Of a DNA stretch of 64,000 bases, positions 51,767 to 60,609 are shown piece by piece. Each line of letters opens with the position of its first letter. The first letter of the stretch is position 1. Source of the stretch: SSF26 sp037443945. Lineage in GTDB: Bacteria > Chloroflexota > Anaerolineae > J102. The position numbers and the translations under genes are program-made. The DNA lies in assembly GCA_037443945.1 (NCBI GenBank), contig JBBINH010000016.1:1-64000 (forward strand). Direction: 5' to 3'. Under the pieces are notes generated by a model that worked only from the letters and a program-made list of their open reading frames with translations, was not told the origin of the DNA and made no database searches.

Positions 51767-52966
51767 TCAGAGCCGTGGGAGCTGAGGCGTAAACGCCCGC
51801 TTGGACGCATAAACCGCCCGCTGCTGTGCCTTGCCCAACAACCAGAAGCCACCGATCAGCAACGCCAGATTCCAGACCAGCAGCGCCAGACCATCAAACG
51901 GCGAGGGCAGACCCAGCTTGAGGATGATGGCCGTGCCGACGAGCAAGACCAGCGCCAGCGGTACCAGAAACTTCCAGCAAAAGTCCATCATCTGGTCAAT
52001 GCGCAGACGCGGGAAGGTGGCCCGAATCCAGGCCAGAACCCAAAACATGACCATCGTCTTGGCAAAGAAATAGACCACCCCCAAGGCGGGGATGCGGTCC
52101 ACAAACGGCCCCTGCCAGCCGCCCAGGAACAGGGTGGTCCCGATGGCCGAAAGCACCCAACTGTTCAGGAAGAAAGCCAGGAAGAACCAGGCGAACTTCA
52201 TCCCCGAATACTCGATGTTGAAACCGGCCACGATCTCGGATTCGGCCTCCAGCAGGTCAAAGGGCGCCCGCTCGCCTTCGGCCAGAGTGGCCGCCAGGAA
52301 GATGAAAAAGGCACACGGCATCACCCACACATACCAGCCCAGGCCGCCGAATTGCCCCTGAGCTTCGGCCAGACCGTTCATCCGCATGGTCCCCGCGGCC
52401 AACACCGGGATCATCATGGCGAAGACCAGAGGGATCTCATAGCTGAGCAACTGGGCCACCACCCGAAAACCGCCGACGAGGGCATACTTGTTGTTCGAGG
52501 CCCAGCCCGCCATCAACGCCGCCATCGAGCCCACCGAACCAAAGGCGACGATGTAGAGCACACCCACATTCAGATCGGCGCCGATGACGCCATCGGCAAA
52601 GGGAATCACGGCCAAGGTCATAAGGACATGAAACACGGCCAGCGCCGGGGCCAGGTTATAGGTGATGCGGTCGGCATCGGTCGGGGTAACATCCTCTTTG
52701 GTCAACAACTTGAGGGCATCGGCCACGGTCTGCAACAATCCGAACGGTCCCACCCGATTCGGCCCCAGGCGGTCCTGAATGCGGGCGGCGATCTTGCGCT
52801 CCAACCAGATCAACCCGATCACCATATTGAGACCCACAAACAGCAGCACAACCGCAGCAACCACCCAATTGATGACGGTGAGAAGCGGAGGCGCTATCCC
52901 GGCATTTTGTAATGCCTGATTCCACAACACACCCACCGTGCGCAGGTCAATCTGACTCCAATCCAT
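51767..52966 (-). CDS. nuoH: NADH-quinone oxidoreductase subunit H
   Basis: A 399-residue subunit lining the quinone chamber. Typical segments are LIWLERKIAARIQDRLGPNRVGP, LLQTVADALKLLTKE, RVVAQLLSYEIPL, the acidic loop EGERAPFDLLEAESEIVAGFN and RIDQMMDFCWKFLVPLAL. About eight helices. It directly follows nuoA here, so nuoB, C, D, E, F and G are missing between them. Confidence 0.95.
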   Translation of the reverse strand: MDWSQIDLRTVGVLWNQALQNAGIAPPLLTVINWVVAAVVLLFVGLNMVIGLIWLERKIAARIQDRLGPNRVGPFGLLQTVADALKLLTKEDVTPTDADRITYNLAPALAVFHVLMTLAVIPFADGVIGADLNVGVLYIVAFGSVGSMAALMAGWASNNKYALVGGFRVVAQLLSYEIPLVFAMMIPVLAAGTMRMNGLAEAQGQFGGLGWYVWVMPCAFFIFLAATLAEGERAPFDLLEAESEIVAGFNIEYSGMKFAWFFLAFFLNSWVLSAIGTTLFLGGWQGPFVDRIPALGVVYFFAKTMVMFWVLAWIRATFPRLRIDQMMDFCWKFLVPLALVLLVGTAIILKLGLPSPFDGLALLVWNLALLIGGFWLLGKAQQRAVYASKRAFTPQLPRL

Positions 52967-53013
52967 ATCGGTTCTCCCGAAGCAAACAAGATATCCTCAT
53001 TCGGTCATGGCGG

Positions 53014-53370
53014 CTATTGCCATTCCAGCGCACCTTTGCGCCAGGCATAGATAAGTCCCACCGCCAGAATGAGCACGAACAGAATAGCCTCAAAAACAGC
53101 AAACAAGGTCAATTGATTAAAAGCCACGGCAAAAGGAAACAAAAAGATCGCTTCGATGTCAAAGATAACAAAAACAAGCGCAAAAAGATAGTACTGTGCG
53201 CGAAACTGTACCCATGTCTCACCGATGGTCTCGATCCCACATTCATAGATCGAATTCTTGAGCGGATTAGGACGCTTGGGCCGCAACAACCAGGCTACGG
53301 CGAGCCCCACAAAGGGGAAAACAGCAGCAATAAGGGCGAGGATAGCGATGAAACCGTACTGCTCAAGCAT
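53014..53370 (-). CDS. nuoA: NADH-quinone oxidoreductase subunit A
   Basis: A 118-residue three-helix subunit with the family signature KNSIYECGIETIGETWVQFR and FALVFVIFDIEAIFLFPFA. It is the first gene of the nuo operon. An extended -10 at plus 53477-53485 and a leader of about 100 nt precede it. Normally nuoB follows at once; here nuoH does, 47 bp downstream. Confidence 0.95.
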   Translation of the reverse strand: MLEQYGFIAILALIAAVFPFVGLAVAWLLRPKRPNPLKNSIYECGIETIGETWVQFRAQYYLFALVFVIFDIEAIFLFPFAVAFNQLTLFAVFEAILFVLILAVGLIYAWRKGALEWQ

Positions 53371-53476
53371 GGCGTCTCTCCTGCAGAAGGGATGCGTAAG
53401 GGTGTCTCGACTCCAAATCCGAGTGCCGATCTCTGGGATAACCGATGGCCGCTGACTTGGGCCGCAATTGCGGGCA

Positions 53477-53485
53477 ATTATAGCA
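53477..53485 (-). promoter_or_regulatory. nuo operon promoter, TGC-TATAAT
   Basis: On the minus strand TGC-TATAAT (hexamer at plus 53477-53482) is a consensus extended -10; no clear -35 is present. The predicted start is near 53470, 100 bp before the nuoA ATG. Confidence 0.6.
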
Positions 53486-53550
53486 TAGGGCTCACGGACG
53501 AAGGAAGTTTTTCACCTGCTGAATACGCAATTGGGACGAAGGCGTAGACC

Positions 53551-53579
53551 TTCACGGCGGCTGTTGGGCATGCTACAAT
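53551..53579 (+). promoter_or_regulatory. trmB promoter
   Basis: TTCACG (53551-53556), a 17-bp spacer and TACAAT (53574-53579) with an upstream TGC (extended -10). The predicted start near 53586 coincides with an in-frame TTG, 18 bp before the ATG at 53604. Confidence 0.6.
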
Positions 53580-53603
53580 AGAGCCTTGTCACGAAAACGG
53601 CCC

Positions 53604-54383
53604 ATGAGCGCATCCCATCCCGTCTATTGCGTTGGTCGCGACACCTTTGAGACCGATCCGGCCCGGTTGGAACAGGCCCTGGCCCGCTACGAAGAAGGCA
53701 AGGGGCTGATCGGTGGCGATCCGCGACGCCGTCCCCGGTGGTTGCATCCCTTGCCGGCCGAACCCGCGCGCGCCTTCCGCCTGCACCAATCCAGCCCCGA
53801 ACACCTGGACCGTTTGCACGCCTTTCTGCGGGAGGGAGGCCCTCTGGAGATCGAAATCGGCAGCGGTCGTGGCGAGTTCATCCTCGCTTGGGCTGCGCGC
53901 CATCCCGACCGCCGCTTTCTGGCCTTCGAGGTCAAATGGAAGTTCATGCGGCGCCTGGTCGAACGGGCCGAACGGCTGGGTTTGACCAACCTGTGGGTTT
54001 CGGATGACGATGCCCGCTACGATCTACCACGGCTTCTGTCCCCGGCCGGCGTCGCCGTCATCCACATCCTGTTTCCCGATCCCTGGTGGAAACCCAAACA
54101 TCAGAGCAGACGCCTCTTTCTTCCGCCCTTTATCGCAACCATGGCCGAGCTGTTGCAACCGGGGGGCATCCTGCGCGTGGCCACCGATATTCCCGGCTAT
54201 GCCGAATTCATCATCGCCCAGGTCACGGCCCATCCGGCCTTTTCGGCTCCTCGGCCGGAACTGGCCGCCGCCTTCGCCGAGGCTGTGCCCACCTCGCGCC
54301 AGGCCTTCTGCGATGCCATCGGCCGGCCTTATCAGTACCTCTACTTTCAACGTCTGGCTTCCGCCCCGGCCTCGTCACCCTGA
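53604..54383 (+). CDS. trmB: tRNA (guanine-N7)-methyltransferase
   Basis: A 259-residue SAM-dependent enzyme modifying G46 of tRNA. The SAM-binding EIGSGRGEFILAWA and the later FLAFEVKWKFMRR, HILFPDPWWKPKHQSRRL and ATDIPGYAEFI are diagnostic. An N-terminal extension of about 80 residues precedes the Rossmann fold. The start is the ATG at 53604; an in-frame TTG at 53586 is the alternative if the message is leaderless. The ridA start lies 11 bp downstream. Confidence 0.92.
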   Translation: MSASHPVYCVGRDTFETDPARLEQALARYEEGKGLIGGDPRRRPRWLHPLPAEPARAFRLHQSSPEHLDRLHAFLREGGPLEIEIGSGRGEFILAWAARHPDRRFLAFEVKWKFMRRLVERAERLGLTNLWVSDDDARYDLPRLLSPAGVAVIHILFPDPWWKPKHQSRRLFLPPFIATMAELLQPGGILRVATDIPGYAEFIIAQVTAHPAFSAPRPELAAAFAEAVPTSRQAFCDAIGRPYQYLYFQRLASAPASSP

Positions 54384-54394
54384 ACTTGACCGCC

Positions 54395-54796
54395 ATGTCC
54401 CGTCATATCATCGCTACCTCGGCAGCGCCGGCTGCCATTGGCCCCTACTCTCAGGCCGTGCGTGTGGGTTCCCTCGTGTTTACGGCCGGTCAGATCGGCC
54501 TTGACCCGGCCACCGGTCAGCTTGTCGCCGACGATGTCGAAGCCCAAACCCGCCAGGTCATGGCCAACCTGGCTGCCGTGTTAGTGGCGGCAGGCAGCGA
54601 CCTGAGCCGCATCGTCAAAACCACCATCTTCCTGACCGACATGGCCGACTTCCCTACGGTCAATGCCGTCTACGGCAGCTTCTTCACCGAGGCGCCCCCG
54701 GCGCGTTCGACCGTCGCCGTCGCCGCCCTGCCGCGTGGGGCGCGGGTCGAAATCGAAGCCATCGCCCTCGTCGAGGAAGACAATTCCCGAGCCTAA
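54395..54796 (+). CDS. ridA: RidA-family enamine/imine deaminase
   Basis: A 133-residue trimeric protein that hydrolyses reactive 2-aminoacrylate and related imines from amino-acid enzymes. Conserved are AAPAAIGPYSQAVRVG, FTAGQIGLDPATG and the C-terminal PPARSTVAVAALPRGARVEIEAIA with the substrate-binding Arg. The ATG at 54395 gives the exact family length. It is in an operon with trmB and the YprB-like exonuclease. Confidence 0.92.
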   Translation: MSRHIIATSAAPAAIGPYSQAVRVGSLVFTAGQIGLDPATGQLVADDVEAQTRQVMANLAAVLVAAGSDLSRIVKTTIFLTDMADFPTVNAVYGSFFTEAPPARSTVAVAALPRGARVEIEAIALVEEDNSRA

Positions 54797-54808
54797 ACCG
54801 TCGCCGCC

Positions 54809-56104
54809 ATGTCAGACCGGTGGGACCGTCTCGAGTGCCTACGTCAGGCCGGCCGTCTGCAGCGTCGGCTTGGTCTGAAGACGACGGCGGAGCTTGAACC
54901 ACCGGCCCCGCCACCGTCGTTTCCTGCGCGGCTGGACGACCTGCCGGGAATGGAAGAGGTCGAGGGCCCGGGCGGCTGTTTTCTGTTGCGCACCCTGCGC
55001 TTTGACCTCGACCACCTCCAGGGCCGTTGGCGCCTGCGCGAGTGGCTTCACCTGGCCGCACACGATGCCGCCCTGGCCGGCTGCGTGGATCCGGCGGCCT
55101 TCGCCGGCGATGGCGCCGTTTTCCTGGATACCGAAACCTCCGGCCTGGCCGGGGGCACGGGGACCATCGTCTTCCTGACGGGAGTGGGCCGTTTTGAGGA
55201 CGGTCACTTCGTGGTGCGGCAGTACTTTGCCCGCCATCCGGCCGAGGAATGGGCCTATCTGCCCCATCTGCAGGAGCTGTTGCGCCGGGCGCAGGGGATT
55301 GTCAGCTTCAACGGCAAAAGCTTCGACCTGCCCCTTCTGCGCACCCGTTTCATCCTGGCCGGTTTGCCGCCGCCGGAGCTGCGGCTGCCCCATCTCGACC
55401 TGCTCCATCCCGCCCGACGGCTCTGGCGCTCGCGGCTGGGCTCCTGCACCTTTGGCCATCTGGAGCAGATGGTCGTCGGCCATGCACGCACGGGCGATGT
55501 TCCTTCCTGGCTCATCCCCACCCTGTGGCTGCGTTTTGCCACCGGTGCGGGTAACGTGGCCGATATGGTCCGGGTGTTGCAACACAACCTGGATGATGTC
55601 CTCAGCATGGTACCGCTGGCCTGTGTGATCGGTCGCGCCCTGAGCGGGATCGCTGCGCCGCATCCGGCCGATTGGGTGGCCCTGGGCCGGACCCATTGCC
55701 GCAGAGGGCATTGGCCTGCAGCCGAAGCGGCCTTTCGCCGCGCCCTGGAGAACGAACTGACACCGGCCCAGCGCTATGAAGCGACCCTGGGCCTGGCCAC
55801 CGTGCTCAAACGCAGCGGACGTCCGGCCGAGGCCGTTGCCTGGTGGCAAGCGGCCATTGCGCTGGACCCTACCCGCCATCCGGAGCCGTATATCGAGCTG
55901 GCCAAGTATCATGAATGGGAGGCCCGCGATATCGCCGCGGCCTTATCCTGGACGGAAGCGGCCCTGCAACAGGTCCGGGCATGGCCTTCCGAGTCTGTAC
56001 GCACGCGGTGGTTGGCCGAGTTGCACGCACGCCGCCGGCGTTTGCAACACAAACTCGGTATGGGAACCGAACCCATCGGAAAGACGTCGATGAGGCTGTC
56101 ATGA
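54809..56104 (+). CDS. YprB-like ribonuclease H-fold exonuclease with TPR tail
   Basis: A 431-residue protein. Residues about 100-290 form a DEDD-type 3'-5' exonuclease-like domain: FLDTETSGLAGGTGT (first Asp-Glu), FNGKSFDLPLLRTRF (second Asp) and HNLDDVLSMVPLA (last Asp). This matches the YprB ribonuclease-H-like family. The C-terminal 130 residues are TPR-like (AEAAFRRALENEL, RPAEAVAWWQAAIAL). Cellular role uncertain. The start is 12 bp after ridA; the stop overlaps an ATG at 56101. Confidence 0.75.
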   Translation: MSDRWDRLECLRQAGRLQRRLGLKTTAELEPPAPPPSFPARLDDLPGMEEVEGPGGCFLLRTLRFDLDHLQGRWRLREWLHLAAHDAALAGCVDPAAFAGDGAVFLDTETSGLAGGTGTIVFLTGVGRFEDGHFVVRQYFARHPAEEWAYLPHLQELLRRAQGIVSFNGKSFDLPLLRTRFILAGLPPPELRLPHLDLLHPARRLWRSRLGSCTFGHLEQMVVGHARTGDVPSWLIPTLWLRFATGAGNVADMVRVLQHNLDDVLSMVPLACVIGRALSGIAAPHPADWVALGRTHCRRGHWPAAEAAFRRALENELTPAQRYEATLGLATVLKRSGRPAEAVAWWQAAIALDPTRHPEPYIELAKYHEWEARDIAAALSWTEAALQQVRAWPSESVRTRWLAELHARRRRLQHKLGMGTEPIGKTSMRLS

Positions 56105-56136
56105 CCCCATCTTCCATCGTTCCCCGAGGTGTTCCC

Positions 56137-56892
56137 ATGAAACGACCGCTTTTGCTTCTTTCCCTGTTTGTCCTGCTGACCGCCTGTAGCGCGCCGCCGC
56201 TGACCGGGGGTGGATCGGTCTCGGCTGCCGAGACGACCTTTCAAGCCGCGCAGGCGGGTAGCGGCGAATCCTTCCCCCGCACCATCTCGGTCAACGGCAG
56301 CGGTATGGCCGGCGCCGCTCCGGATGTGGCCTATGTCACCTTGGGTGTCGAGCGGATCGATCCGGACGCGGCTGCGATCATCAATGAAAGCACGAGGACC
56401 ATGGAGGCCGTGCTGGCCGCTGTGAAAGACCTGGGCATCGCCGAGGCCGACATCCAAACCGTGAACTACGGCCTGTGGATTGAACAGGTCTTCGACCGCG
56501 AAGGACAACCCACCGACGAGCGCCGCTATCACCTGAACCACCAGGTGCGGATCAAAGTGACCGATCTGACCAAGACGGGCCAGGTTCTGCAGGCGGCCTT
56601 TGCGGCAGGAGCCAACACCGTCGCAGGGGTGGAATTCGCCATCGCCGATCCCACGGCGCTGCAACAGCAGGCCCGTGACAAGGCCATGGCCAGCGCCCGC
56701 GCCAAAGCCGAACAGTTGGCGGCCGGTTTCGGGGTCAAACTCGGTACCGTGCGCAGCATCAACGAGTTCAGCGCCATACCTGCGCCGGCCACCATGGCCG
56801 TGTCCGAAGGCATGGGCGGTGGCGTGCCGATCCAGGGTGGTACCTACAACGTGACGGTTGAGGTTCAGGTTACCTTCGACATCGCCGACTGA
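56137..56892 (+). CDS. SIMPL-domain (DUF541) lipoprotein
   Basis: A 251-residue exported lipoprotein with the signal LLLLSLFVLLTAC (lipobox LTAC). The mature part is a SIMPL/DUF541 domain: TISVNGSGMAGAAPDVAYVTLGVE near its start, then LGIAEADIQTVNYGLW, and later ARAKAEQLAAGFGVKLG. Members form periplasmic oligomers of unsettled function, with roles in oxidative stress suggested. The ATG at 56137 has GAGG 9-12 nt upstream; the ATG at 56101 overlapping the previous stop is an alternative. Confidence 0.85.
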   Translation: MKRPLLLLSLFVLLTACSAPPLTGGGSVSAAETTFQAAQAGSGESFPRTISVNGSGMAGAAPDVAYVTLGVERIDPDAAAIINESTRTMEAVLAAVKDLGIAEADIQTVNYGLWIEQVFDREGQPTDERRYHLNHQVRIKVTDLTKTGQVLQAAFAAGANTVAGVEFAIADPTALQQQARDKAMASARAKAEQLAAGFGVKLGTVRSINEFSAIPAPATMAVSEGMGGGVPIQGGTYNVTVEVQVTFDIAD

Positions 56893-57036
56893 GCCTCATC
56901 CTTGCCGACACCGTCCGGCATTGCGCCGGAGGACCATCTGCCCGCGGGTCCTCCGGCGCTGCTTTTGGCAGCAGCAATCGGTGACTCCGGTGCAGCGCCT
57001 GAGATTCGCCACATCTCTGGGCTCTATCCGCATCCC

Positions 57037-59049
57037 TCACGCATACACATAGACCATCGGGCTACGCGAGCCTCCTGCTGCGCTCCATTGGAAGATCCAC
57101 CAGGCATCGTAGGGGCTCAGATTGACACAGCCATGGCTACGCGGATTGCCAAAGGCATCGTGCCAATAGGCCGTGTGCAGGGCGTAACCGGCATAGAAAT
57201 AGCAGGTCCAGGTGACACCTTCCAGGTAGTAATACCCATGGCGGGAACTGCCACCCGACATCTTACCGGAGGCCAGCCGCAACCAGGTGCGGAAGATGCC
57301 CTGCACCGTGGGCGTGCCCGGCAGACCGGATGCAATCATGGTGGCGTATACCGGCCGGTCACCCTCGTAGGCAACGGCCGTTTGTTCACGCAGATTCACA
57401 CCCACCCAGTGTTGATCGGCGCCGATGGCGGCCGGTCGTGGCCTGAAACGGGCCACCCGGATCCACTGTCCAAAGACCCAGCGGTCTGGACCGATGCGGT
57501 ACCAGGTCTCGTTGCCCACCGTGCTCGCTTCCAAAATGGGCAAGGCCTGATTGCGATACACCTCGCCGATGACGGGATTATCGGCCGCTACCCCCGGACG
57601 GGCGCGGACATTGACGGCGCGAGCGGCCACCCACCCCACCGGGAGCGCCGTGGCCATCGGGATGACTGCCGCCGCAGCGGCTGCCAACACCTGGATCCAA
57701 TCGCCGTGGACCCAGCGATTGGTGCCGATGCGATACCACACGGCGCCGTCTACGGTAGTCTCCTCATAGAGCACGACCTCGGTCCCGCGTCGCAGGCGGT
57801 CAATGGGGGGATTGTCCGGTGCTACTCCGGGACGGGCGCGCACATTGAGGACATCGGCCACCACCATACCCCGTCGCGGCGCCGGCGGTGAGGACGGCGG
57901 CGAACCGGAGAGAAGGCGGACATAGGCCGCAAAGACCCAACGCGCCTCCCCGATCCGATACCAGCGGTCGCCGTTCACCGAGGTCTCTTCGTAGATGCCC
58001 ACCTCGGTGTTGCGCCTGAGGCGATCGATAGGCGGATTGTCGGGCGCTACGCCCGGCCGCGCCCGGACGTTGAGGGTATCCACCACCACAATCCCCCGTC
58101 GCGGTGGCGGCGAGGGTGGGGGTGGCGGAGGCCCACCGGCCAGCTCCACCCCCCGCAAGGCCGAAGGGACCACCAGCACGACCGACGCTGCGGGGATCCA
58201 ATCGCGACCGAGGGTGCGATACCACACCTGAGCGCCGACCAGGGTTTCGGCATCCACGGCCAGATAGGTCCCCGGCGCCAGGCTACGGCTGACCGTGCTG
58301 CCGCCGGGTGTGGTATACGTGCGCGCCCAGGCCCAGGCCGGTCGGAAGTAGCGATAGGGCAACCAGGGTTCGGCCGCCGTTTCCACCTCGGGCAGACCCA
58401 GGACAACCGCTTCCGCCGCCGTGACCTCCACCACCGCAGGCGCCGGGATGGGTTCGGCTATGGTCACGACGGCCCGCTCTAGCTCGGCCAACCAATAACC
58501 CTCGGCATCGAGCAAGGTCAGCGAGACCGTGTATTCGCCCGGCTTGGGATAGTTCAGGGTCCAGGTGGCCTTTTGCTCGGGGCCGGCCGCGCCATGCAAC
58601 GTGTGGATCTGGCCGGCGCCGCCGTCCAAACGCACGGCGTGGTCGGTGGCCAGCCCCATAACCTGAACCCCGGCCGTTATGGTGAGCGGTTCATCCTCAA
58701 CCAGGTTCAGGATGGCGGTGGTGGTCGGCACCGTTTCCGGGACCGCCGGAGGCGGTTGCAGGGGAATAAGCGCATCACCCCAACGTAAGCGCACGGCCGC
58801 CAGGTGGGCATCGCTCAGACCGCCGACATACGTATGCTCGGCCAGCTCACGTTCGTGATCCTGGCTCCAGGTAAAGGCCGTGGGCGCACATACCATGCCC
58901 AGATCGAGGACCTGGCCATCGCCGGTTTCGAGGACGGCCGTGGCGCAGAAAACGGGGGTTTCGAGATCAGGCGCAGGAAAACGGAGCCGAAAGCGAACCT
59001 GACCCGTTTCGGGTTGCGGGAGGGCAAAGAGGCGGGCGAGAGCAGACAT
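57037..59049 (-). CDS. L,D-transpeptidase (YkuD) with SH3b repeats
   Basis: A 670-residue modular protein. Residues about 120-215 are Ig/PKD-like. Residues about 250-520 contain four SH3b-type cell-wall-binding repeats, of which three share LNVRARPGVAPDNPPIDRL or VNVRARPGVAADNP cores. The C terminus is a YkuD domain with HTAYWHDAFG and the catalytic Cys in SHGCVNLS near residue 641. It would cross-link or modify peptidoglycan. Oddly, the N terminus (MSALARLFALPQPETG) has no recognisable signal peptide although all domains imply an extracytoplasmic location. It is convergent with the SIMPL gene. Confidence 0.85.
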   Translation of the reverse strand: MSALARLFALPQPETGQVRFRLRFPAPDLETPVFCATAVLETGDGQVLDLGMVCAPTAFTWSQDHERELAEHTYVGGLSDAHLAAVRLRWGDALIPLQPPPAVPETVPTTTAILNLVEDEPLTITAGVQVMGLATDHAVRLDGGAGQIHTLHGAAGPEQKATWTLNYPKPGEYTVSLTLLDAEGYWLAELERAVVTIAEPIPAPAVVEVTAAEAVVLGLPEVETAAEPWLPYRYFRPAWAWARTYTTPGGSTVSRSLAPGTYLAVDAETLVGAQVWYRTLGRDWIPAASVVLVVPSALRGVELAGGPPPPPPSPPPRRGIVVVDTLNVRARPGVAPDNPPIDRLRRNTEVGIYEETSVNGDRWYRIGEARWVFAAYVRLLSGSPPSSPPAPRRGMVVADVLNVRARPGVAPDNPPIDRLRRGTEVVLYEETTVDGAVWYRIGTNRWVHGDWIQVLAAAAAAVIPMATALPVGWVAARAVNVRARPGVAADNPVIGEVYRNQALPILEASTVGNETWYRIGPDRWVFGQWIRVARFRPRPAAIGADQHWVGVNLREQTAVAYEGDRPVYATMIASGLPGTPTVQGIFRTWLRLASGKMSGGSSRHGYYYLEGVTWTCYFYAGYALHTAYWHDAFGNPRSHGCVNLSPYDAWWIFQWSAAGGSRSPMVYVYA

Positions 59050-59171
59050 GAAAACCTCCGAGAGAAAAAGGAACGACGGAGGAAAGACATGACCATCGGC
59101 CACCGACGGCCGGAGCGGTCGGCACTTTCTTGCGCTGGCCCAGTGTAGGCGGTGTTCGGGCTTTCGTCAAT

Positions 59172-60068
59172 TCAGCTCAGCGCCAGCAACCCCACCCCGG
59201 CGACGGCCACCAGCGTGCCCACAACGGCCACCGGACCGATACGCTCCTTGAAGACCAGACGCCCGATGGGCAGGAGAAACACCGGCGGCAGCGCCGTCAG
59301 CGTGCTGGCAATGCCGACGGCCGTGGCTTGAACCGCCACCAGGGAAAGGGTCACGCCGAGAAAAGGCCCGAAGAAAGCACCCCCCACCAGGTAACGGATA
59401 ACCTGGGGATGGGCGGCCACCCGTTGCCAGGTGGCGCGCGCCTGCCCCATCAGAATGGCCGCACCCCACATGACGGCCGCGGCCACCATCATGCGCATGA
59501 GCGTGCCGGAAAGGGGCGGAAAATTCCCCGCCAGCCCCTTTTTGGCCGTAATCAACCCCAAGGCCTGACCGAGCGCAGCAGCCAGGCCGCTCAGCAGCCC
59601 CCAAAGCCGATGACGACTCGCCGTGGTCGTCGGCCGGGAACCGGTCCGTTCCATGACGACGGCCGTCACGCCCATCAGGGTTACGGCTATGCCGAGCAAC
59701 TGCATCCCCGTCAGCCTTTCGCCCAAAAACACCCAGGCGATGAGCGTAGCCAAGACCGGCGCCAGGCTCAGGAGTAGCATCGACAGCCGCGGCCCAATCC
59801 AAACAAACGCCTGAAAAAGGAAGGCATCGCCCAGGGCCAAGCCCAGGATGCCGGAAAGCCCCAGCCAAAACCAGCGTTCCCGTTCGGCCTGAATGGGCAG
59901 AGGCAGGCCAAAGAGGGCATGGGCCCCCAGCAAAAACCCGATCGCCAACACCAGACGAACCCGATTGACAACAACCGACCCTACCAGGCGACCGGCCAGG
60001 GTGAAGAAGGTCGAGGTGAAGGACCAACACAAGGAAGTAGCCAGGGCCGCCAGTTCACCGAGGGGCAT
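59172..60068 (-). CDS. EamA/DMT-family transporter
   Basis: A 298-residue ten-helix drug/metabolite transporter made of two EamA halves. The first runs from MPLGELAALATSLCWSFTSTFFTL to about 140, containing AWVFLGERLTGMQLLGIAVTLMGV. The second is about 155-295, with RLVFKERIGPVAVVGTLVAVAG. The ATG at 60068 begins the first helix directly; the longer upstream frame is hydrophilic. A TTGCCG-18-TATAAT promoter lies about 100 bp upstream. The exported metabolite is unknown. Confidence 0.83.
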   Translation of the reverse strand: MPLGELAALATSLCWSFTSTFFTLAGRLVGSVVVNRVRLVLAIGFLLGAHALFGLPLPIQAERERWFWLGLSGILGLALGDAFLFQAFVWIGPRLSMLLLSLAPVLATLIAWVFLGERLTGMQLLGIAVTLMGVTAVVMERTGSRPTTTASRHRLWGLLSGLAAALGQALGLITAKKGLAGNFPPLSGTLMRMMVAAAVMWGAAILMGQARATWQRVAAHPQVIRYLVGGAFFGPFLGVTLSLVAVQATAVGIASTLTALPPVFLLPIGRLVFKERIGPVAVVGTLVAVAGVGLLALS

Positions 60069-60168
60069 GGTGGCGATAACAGGAGTAAGCAACCACTGCC
60101 CGGCCGCCGGCCCGGCGAGCCGGGACGAACGCCGTTTGCAGGCCAAGAGGACGCCGAAACAAAGGCAG

Positions 60169-60198
60169 ATTATACGGGCGCCGCCGACGAACCGGCAA
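60169..60198 (-). promoter_or_regulatory. Promoter of the EamA gene
   Basis: On the minus strand TTGCCG (plus 60193-60198), an 18-bp spacer and TATAAT (plus 60169-60174). The leader is about 95 nt. Confidence 0.6.
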
Positions 60199-60268
60199 AA
60201 GCGCCCGACCGTCTTGTCGCCACCCGCAGGGGCATAGCGACCGCTTCGGGTTGCGTGCTCAAAAAGAC

Positions 60269-60297
60269 TTGACAAATCCCCCATATCCGCATAGACT
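60269..60297 (+). promoter_or_regulatory. Consensus promoter of the tRNA-Ala / T-box / ilvE-leuS unit
   Basis: TTGACA (60269-60274), exactly 17 bp, then TAGACT (60292-60297). The predicted transcription start is about 60304, six bases before tRNA-Ala(CGC). No other convincing promoter or terminator is seen between here and the T-box terminator at 60755-60789. Confidence 0.75.
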
Positions 60298-60309
60298 AAA
60301 AGTAACTCC

Positions 60310-60382
60310 GGGGCTGTAGCTCAGCTGGGAGAGCGCTACAATCGCACTGTAGAAGTCAGGGGTTCGAGTCCCCTCAGCTCCA
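60310..60382 (+). tRNA. tRNA-Ala(CGC)
   Basis: A 73-nt cloverleaf. The acceptor GGGGCTG/CAGCTCC contains the alanine identity pair G3-U70. The D arm is GCTC/GAGC, the anticodon arm CTACA/TGTAG with loop ATCGCAC (anticodon CGC), and the T arm GGGG TTCGAGT CCCC closed by A-T. The discriminator is A and CCA is not encoded. It decodes GCG. It sits directly behind a TTGACA promoter and is followed, 47 bp later, by the base of a T-box Stem I. Confidence 0.95.
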
Positions 60383-60609
60383 CTGGCCTGGCTACCCCGG
60401 GCGAACAATCGAGAATTCAAGCGCAATGACCAGGAGTAGTAGGCCAACCCGACAGCGAGTCAGGGACGGTGTGAGCCTGACAGGGCAGCGAACGGGTCTG
60501 CCAAAGGCCGAACTCGCCTGGGAGCGGCGCCGATGAAACCGGTCACAACCGGCAGTAGGCGGCGACGGGTCAGCCCGTTATAGCGTTGAGTGGTCGGAAA
60601 CCACAGCGT

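Noticed and set aside
60259..60447. Minus-strand frame reading AEGTRTPDFYSAIVALSQLSY
   Set aside because: It is the well-known spurious reading antisense to a tRNA gene, here tRNA-Ala(CGC).
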